A DNA stretch of 64,000 nucleotides, taken from NCBI GenBank assembly GCA_950097015.1, contig CATNEN010000003.1, positions 7,342,001-7,406,000 on the forward strand. Direction: 5' to 3'. Position numbers and translations under genes: made by a program. Positions within the stretch are counted from its first letter, which is position 1. Every line of letters starts with the position of its first letter. Under the pieces are notes generated by a model that was given only the letters and a program-made list of their open reading frames with translations, had not been told where the DNA came from and did no database searches. This stretch comes from Macrostomum hystrix (lineage: Eukaryota; Platyhelminthes; Macrostomidae). Below, in pieces: positions 59,001 to 64,000 of this stretch.

Positions 59001-62000
59001 CTGCCATCCACCGAGTGTGGCCACTGCCCTGGTGGTCCTTCATCATCGGCTACATCCTGTCAGTGCTCAGCGTCGCGACTTGCACCTACCTGATGGTGGA
59101 GTTCGGCGGAGTGCTCGGTGAGGCCAAGACGTCCGAGTGGCTCGCCTCGATGCTGGTCACGCTGCTGCAGTCAATTGTGCTGATCCAGCCGGTGAAGATC
59201 GTGGTCATCGCCGCCGCCTACGCGCTGCTCGTGAAGAAAATCGACGAGGACGAGGATGAGGTGACGAAGGAGATGATCGCCGCCGGACTGCCACCTGTGC
59301 ACGAGCGGCTCACCTTGAAGGACCTGACGGACCCGAGCAAGCGGGAGATGTTTTTGAAGTCGAAGCGCGCGCCTCCTCCACCTGACGAGCACGTACTGCA
59401 GGAATTGCGTGAGAGAAGGTATGCTCTACTTGCAGTAAAACTCAGATTGAAGTTGCACAAGTAACTGACATACTTAACCCTATTCTTAATAAACTGCTCC
59501 AGACGCTACGAGATGCGAATGAACGATATTTTAATGGATATCGTATTTTACGTCATTTTTCTTATCATCCTTACATCGTCAACCTACGCTACGCAAGACT
59601 ATCGATCGTACATACAGAACTCCTGTGTCAAGAAGATGTTCGTTGATGGCTCAGTAGTTTTTAATGCGAGTCAGTACAAATCAGCAAGAATAGATGCGGC
59701 AACTCGAACAGATTCTGTTTGGGAGTACATCAACAACACAGTGCTACCAACAGCCTATTCAACGGTGTGCTACAATAATGACCCATGCGACATGGTTGGT
59801 CAGAAGTGGACCTTCGATCCGAACCTAATGCTTTTGAGATCCGTTCAACTGAGGCAGCTGCGAATTGGTAAAGCCTTTTCAAATAGGTGTCGCATAACAG
59901 AAGCTCTACGGAATCTCATTGCAAGTTGCAGGGATGCGTACAGCATGGAATATGATGAGGAGGCTGATTTTGCTCCTGGATGGCTGTCTGCCAATAAAAC
60001 AGGTGAGCAGTTGAAATTGTTTAATAGGCTTTATCTTCAGAATAGTTTATGGCCAGTACTGCTAGATTAATCCTTAACCGAATCCTTAATTCGTAATCCT
60101 TACGAATATCAATATCCGTATAGTCTTTGACCACTGGGTCTTTGTCATTTGTGTCTCCATACTTTTTCTCATTAAAAAAAACAGAAGCGAAGCACTCCGA
60201 ATGGAGCTACACAAGCGCACTAGAGATGTACGGCACACCAGTCAGTGGCAGCATCGCCACGTACTCTGGCGGTGGTTATGTAGCATCTCTAGGCGCCAAT
60301 CTGAACGAAGCAAGGACAAGGCTAAGAAACCTATCAGATGCTAAGTGGATAGATGTGTACACAAGAGCGATTTTTATTGAGCTTCTGCTGTACAACCCAA
60401 ACACAAACTTGTACACATTCTGCGATCTGATGTTAGAATTTTTTAACGGCGGCTCTTTTATTCCTTATCCGATGATCTACACGCTTCGTCTTAATCGATA
60501 CTTTGGCATCAACGGGATGATTTACCTGGCAGTGGATTTACTATCTCTGGCTTGCATTGGCGTATTCACTTTCAGAGAGATTCGAGAGTTGCACAAGAAA
60601 AAATGTACCTACTTTCATGTAAGTACCCATCTTACTTTTGATTTACTAGAAGAAACTATACACACCTACTCCCGGACGGACAGATGTACAGCCAGTGGTA
60701 CAGTCGAGACTATTGGGTGTCCATGGACTAAAGAAGGTGCCCCACACGACAACCCGTATCCTCATGCTGGTACCAAATAAAGGGATAGCGAAATGATAAT
60801 TTCCCTCCGGCTGAGATTCGAACTCTTGACTGTCATAAACCATTCAAAAAGCTCTATTAAAAGCAATACAGAATTTGATAGCATTTTCCAAATTTGTCAT
60901 CCTGCTTTAGGGAGCGTTCAACATTCTCGACTTCATTCTGGTGCTTGTTTGTCTCGCTGAGGTTTGTCTAGCCATCTCTCGATTGCTTGTTGAATACGCA
61001 GTGTCAAATCTACTTCTAAAAACGTCTGCTAAGTTTGTTAACTTTCACTGGCTTATTACTTGGAACCAGGTAAGAACATAATATTCATTTCCGGAAGCTT
61101 AGAGAAATGCAAACAACTATGATCTTACCTAGTAAACCAACAAAACTTTTCAGATGAACCAACTATTCACTGGGCTAATTCAGTTCTTGTTCACAATTCG
61201 CTTTCTACGAATTTTGACCTTCAATAAGAAGCTCAGAATGTTGGCCAGCGTTTTGAAAACTGCAGCTCAACCTATGGCCCACTTTGGGGTCTTGTTCGGG
61301 ATCATTTTCTTTGCCTTTACCCAGATGGGATATTTACTCTTCTCTACTACAACTTCATGCTTCAAAACCGCCACCTCAACTATTGAGACTCTGGGTGTAA
61401 TGACGCTGAGTGAGTCATGCTTTATAATTTGACTACTTTATTTGACATGATGAGAGAATTCGACAAAAATATTTTGTACTGGTTTCGTATTTTCGTTTTA
61501 ATCTTGTCTAAGGGTCTTGTCTAAGGCCGGTAGACAGTGAGATATAATTGGCCCAATTTCTGCTCATTCCGCTGACCTCTAAGCATAATGTTGTGAGCTG
61601 CGACTCACAATTCCCTTGCACCGACCCCAGCATTCTCTAACCCTTTCACCCCAGCCAATTGGACATTCAGGTTCTGCCCGGCCCGATTTTGCCCACCCTC
61701 CTTTATCTTGTTGCCGCTCGCCTATTGGCTGCCCCCGCTGGTTGTCTTCGCTGTGGGGTCTAGTCCAATCAAGTCTATCGCCACGGAGGCCTTTGATTGG
61801 CTCGCCTCCCCCATTCTCTTGCTCTCTCTCCCCTCAACCCTGTGAGTTTGGCCCCACCCCACAGCCCTGCGTGCTCTGCTTCTTCGTCCTCTGATCGGAT
61901 ACGAGTTGCCAATCGCTCATCCAAAGATCCTTTCTCCTTCCACATCTTCCCTCGAGTCTGCGAAGTGTCGGTACGCCTCCAGACCGCCACCCACATCACT

Positions 62001-62995
62001 CTGGTGCTGTCGAGTGGCCGCCTGCTCGCAGCTAAGTCATCCGCACCTAAGGGTCGCCGCTCCCCTTCCCACCTCCTCGGCAAGCTCTGGACAGTCCGTA
62101 CCCGAACCCCGACTACCCGTCTGCTGTCTGCTCGACGGTAACGAAATTACAACACATACATAAAGACACGGCACATACCGCTGTGTATATCTGCCATAAT
62201 TGTTTCACTATCAGACAATTTTGGGCGATGGACGTAATAGGCGTAAATTGTCACAAGAAATTTAATAACGCCAGTTTTACTTACAGTGATATTTACTTCA
62301 ATACTTTACAGTGTTTTACTTCAATCTGCTGTGATTGGTAGAACTTTTCTGGCTAGGCTAACATTAAATTTTATTGAAATATGCCCTTCAATTTTGAGTT
62401 GTATTTTATAAACATTTAGTCGCAGCGTTTCTCTTCCTTTCACTCGAATCATGTTGCAGACAAATTCGACTTCACACAGTTCATTAACGGAGCTGGCAAC
62501 CTCGGCATGGTATTCTTCTTTGTCTACATGATATTAGTGTCATTTATTATGGTGAACTTCTTTGTCACCATTGTCATCGAGGCGTTTACAGTTGTTAGGC
62601 TAGACTGGCAACTGGAAGCGAATGAGTTTGAAATTCTAGACTACGTTGTGGCCCAACTCAAATCAATCTGCGGTATGAGGTCGGCAAGCTATCTGGACCA
62701 CGTGGATCAACTTGGGGTGAAATTCTGTTACATAAATGGTATGAACTTTTCAGAGTGTTTTAATCGATTCGCATCTCAATAGATTCTAATACGATCGGCT
62801 ATATGGATGTTGACTGAGCAAATTGTGTATTCCGTTCATGCAGAGACCAATAGTCCGGAGCAGAACGCGCAAGATTTATTGGACAGACTTACCGAATTAG
62901 AAATATTCATCAGTACGGCGGCGGTTGCTGCGCCAAACGCTGACACTGCTACTAATGACAATGGGAAAATGCGAAACATAATCAACACGGAATAA
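47019..62995 (+). CDS. Polycystin-1 family protein (25 exons, ~3,381 aa)
   Basis: Exons: 47019-47118, 47211-47367, 47595-47773, 49828-50022, 50141-50380, 50451-50632, 50763-51411, 51500-51696, 51771-54517, 54602-54879, 54972-54995, 55073-55372 (end uncertain, or 55384), 55545-56378, 56470-56612, 56705-57234, 57331-57493, 57580-57851, 57930-58260, 58475-59418, 59503-60002, 60185-60618, 60911-61069, 61154-61409, 62460-62738, 62844-62995; all phases agree. Signal peptide; WSC-like domain (residues ~34-145); PKD repeats (SVDFGNG, VNFGDG, WDFGDG); REJ region; GAIN with GPS HLT (His ~2289); TM1; PLAT (~2364-2474, YELTFWTGARHH..WYLSRILV); then the polycystin channel (TRVQRATACLVLVMSTMMVN; WIDVYTRAIFIELLLYNPN; MVFFFVYMILVSFIMVNFF). 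The filter region lacks the LGD of PKD2 channels. Membrane and likely ciliary or sperm role by family. The start could be 47043 instead. Confidence 0.9.
47845..49745 (+). mobile_element. SINE family A, split by a hAT-like insertion
   Basis: The head and body lie at 47845-48186 (GGCAGAGCCGTTAACGTG, GAGTTCGATTCCGCGACG, GATGAGAAAGTCAGGG, GCGACCAAATGATGTACC) and the tail (AGCAGCCCTCCTGTAATCAT) at 49707-49745. The element at 48187-49706 sits between them. In intron 3 of the polycystin gene. Confidence 0.8.
48187..49706. mobile_element. hAT-like non-autonomous element (1,520 bp) nested in the SINE
   Basis: Ends are inverted: GGGTCCTAGTCATTTCGTCA on the left and (reverse complement) GGGTGATGGTCACTTCGTCA on the right. 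Flanking octamers ATCCTAGC and ATGCTAGC differ at one base, consistent with an 8-bp duplication. Subterminal repeats of TTCGTCAACT recur several times at both ends. The middle has no transposase; a minus-strand frame 48890-48633 (ARYEQLQVKVEGYWEQYRRR, then a poly-Gln tail) resembles coding sequence and may be captured. Confidence 0.75.
54972..54995 (+). other. 24-nt microexon of the polycystin gene
   Basis: TTTTCAG precedes and GTAAAT follows the segment encoding GKTCTSTG in phase 1. It keeps the frame between exons 10 and 12 and could be skipped without a frameshift. Confidence 0.55.
60775..60840 (-). mobile_element. tRNA-like SINE fragment in a polycystin intron
   Basis: The minus strand shows a box B-like AGAGTTCGAATCTCAGCC. 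Too short to assign to a family with confidence. Confidence 0.35.
61589..62154. mobile_element. Solo LTR in intron 23 of the polycystin gene
   Basis: Begins TGTTGTGAGC and ends AATTACAACA, the TG..CA inverted ends of an LTR, flanked by CATAA on the left and CATAC on the right (four of five bases). The 566-bp body is GC-rich in an AT-rich intron and holds several CCAAT or ATTGG boxes (CCAATTGG, CTATTGG, TCCAATCA, TGATTGGCT), as expected of an LTR promoter. The open frames inside are not genes. Confidence 0.6.
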
Positions 62996-64000
62996 CATGC
63001 CGTTTTGAAAAGTGGCAGTTGAAAGTTTGTAACAAACAATTATTTACAATGGAATCATGATAGAAACTTTTTCCTCGATAGCGTTTTCTCTATTTCAATT
63101 CAGTTTATACTTAAGTATAATCTTATTTATATGGGATGTTTTAGACCAGGAGTAAGAATTTAATTCTTCTGGAACTTCTGGTGGTCGGGATTTTGATCTT
63201 AGAGTTTTTCAGCAATAAACTTTAAGCAATTACAGCTGTGTCTCTGTTAATATTTCGTCTAGGACTCTAGGAAACCACAAACTGGCCTGTGAGAAATTGC
63301 GCACTGTAAGACTAAAAAAATGGCTTATGAAAACAGAACGTGTCCAAAACTGTTCAAAATTTCAAAAGCCTATCAGCTGATGACAAAATTGTGTATTTAA
63401 TGACACAGGAAAGCACAGAATTAACAGAAAGTTTTGTGGACTCCATAGAAAGCATAATTAAAGCTAGATAAAAAAGCCACTGCCCTGAGGCCCATAGTTA
63501 GAATGCTCGATTATAGTTTAAGTTTTGTTTTTTTTAATTTGATCGCAACTCGCAAAAACACAATAGTTTTTCTCCTTTCGGGATTTCAGATTTCAGTTTT
63601 GATCTCAGTCAGTCTTAATTTTCTCTTTAAATTTCAATATTTTTTTTGTTTTAATGCCTTTGTTTACAAATTTCAAATATTTTATTCACCCAAAATTAAT
63701 ATTAGACATGAGCACTACTGTTTTTCTATCGTTTTTTAAATTGAATTGTTTAGCCTTGTTACCAACATCAAATAAACAAAAAATCAGCACCCAATCGGCG
63801 TGCGCACTGCAATAAGAATAATAATAATAATCTGGCCAAAACTATTTTGGAACCACTATTCTTATCTAGTTCGCATCTATTTTATAGAGAATTCGTTTCT
63901 TTAGTGATGGCTTCTTTAAAAATTTTTTTACATATTTTCTTATATTTCCCTATCGATTATATCTATCTTAATTGCCTAATTCTTTTCGCATGAATATACG
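62996..64000. other. 3' flank of the polycystin gene
   Basis: A polyadenylation hexamer AATAAA lies at 63214-63219, about 220 bp past the stop. The rest is AT-rich with no gene seen. Confidence 0.5.

Noticed and set aside
61616-62163. Overlapping open frames on both strands near 61.6-62.2 kb
   Set aside because: They lie within the GC-rich solo LTR; composition and multi-frame openness indicate non-coding.

Overview
This 64 kb window is metazoan nuclear DNA. Genes are split by GT..AG introns, intergenic and intronic DNA is full of SINEs and cut-and-paste transposon remnants, and the gene set (class A GPCRs, a PKD1-type polycystin, an LRR transmembrane protein) is animal. Compact genes, the retroelement types and the GPCR repertoire suit an invertebrate, perhaps a free-living flatworm or other lophotrochozoan, but nothing here fixes the phylum.

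Layout. 1-3 kb holds two minisatellite fields: a 22-bp unit with higher-order order, and a 36-bp unit built of three 12-bp units. 3.9-5.6 kb (minus) is a small three-exon ankyrin-repeat gene. 8.2-9.4 kb (minus) is an intronless class A GPCR. 9.9-12.6 kb is repeats: two SINE families, a hAT-type MITE carrying a 16-bp minisatellite, and a long hairpin MITE. 13.6-15.8 kb is a two-exon gene with a duplicated module resembling a decayed GIY-YIG fold. 16.4-17.8 kb is a melatonin-receptor-like GPCR. 21.4-30.3 kb (plus) and 33.8-35.7 kb (minus) are two convergent paralogous orphan GPCRs. The first has a 7.8 kb intron stacked with a hAT MITE, a Helitron remnant, a TspO-like pseudogene, SINEs, a degraded Ty3/gypsy element and a minisatellite. 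37.2-38.5 kb (minus) is an LRR type I membrane protein. 40.9-44.8 kb is a four-exon gene encoding four copies of a domain I do not recognise. 45.7-46.6 kb (minus) is a Crypton-like tyrosine recombinase remnant. 47.0-63.0 kb is a 25-exon polycystin-1-family gene (WSC, PKD/REJ, GPS, PLAT, polycystin channel) whose introns hold a hAT-like element nested in a SINE and a solo LTR.

The genes do not form an operon or pathway. Four GPCRs, one polycystin and one LRR receptor make this a receptor-rich neighbourhood, and three GPCRs share a CCAAT plus TATA proximal promoter layout. Exon models were assembled by eye from splice consensus and reading phase; no database was searched.
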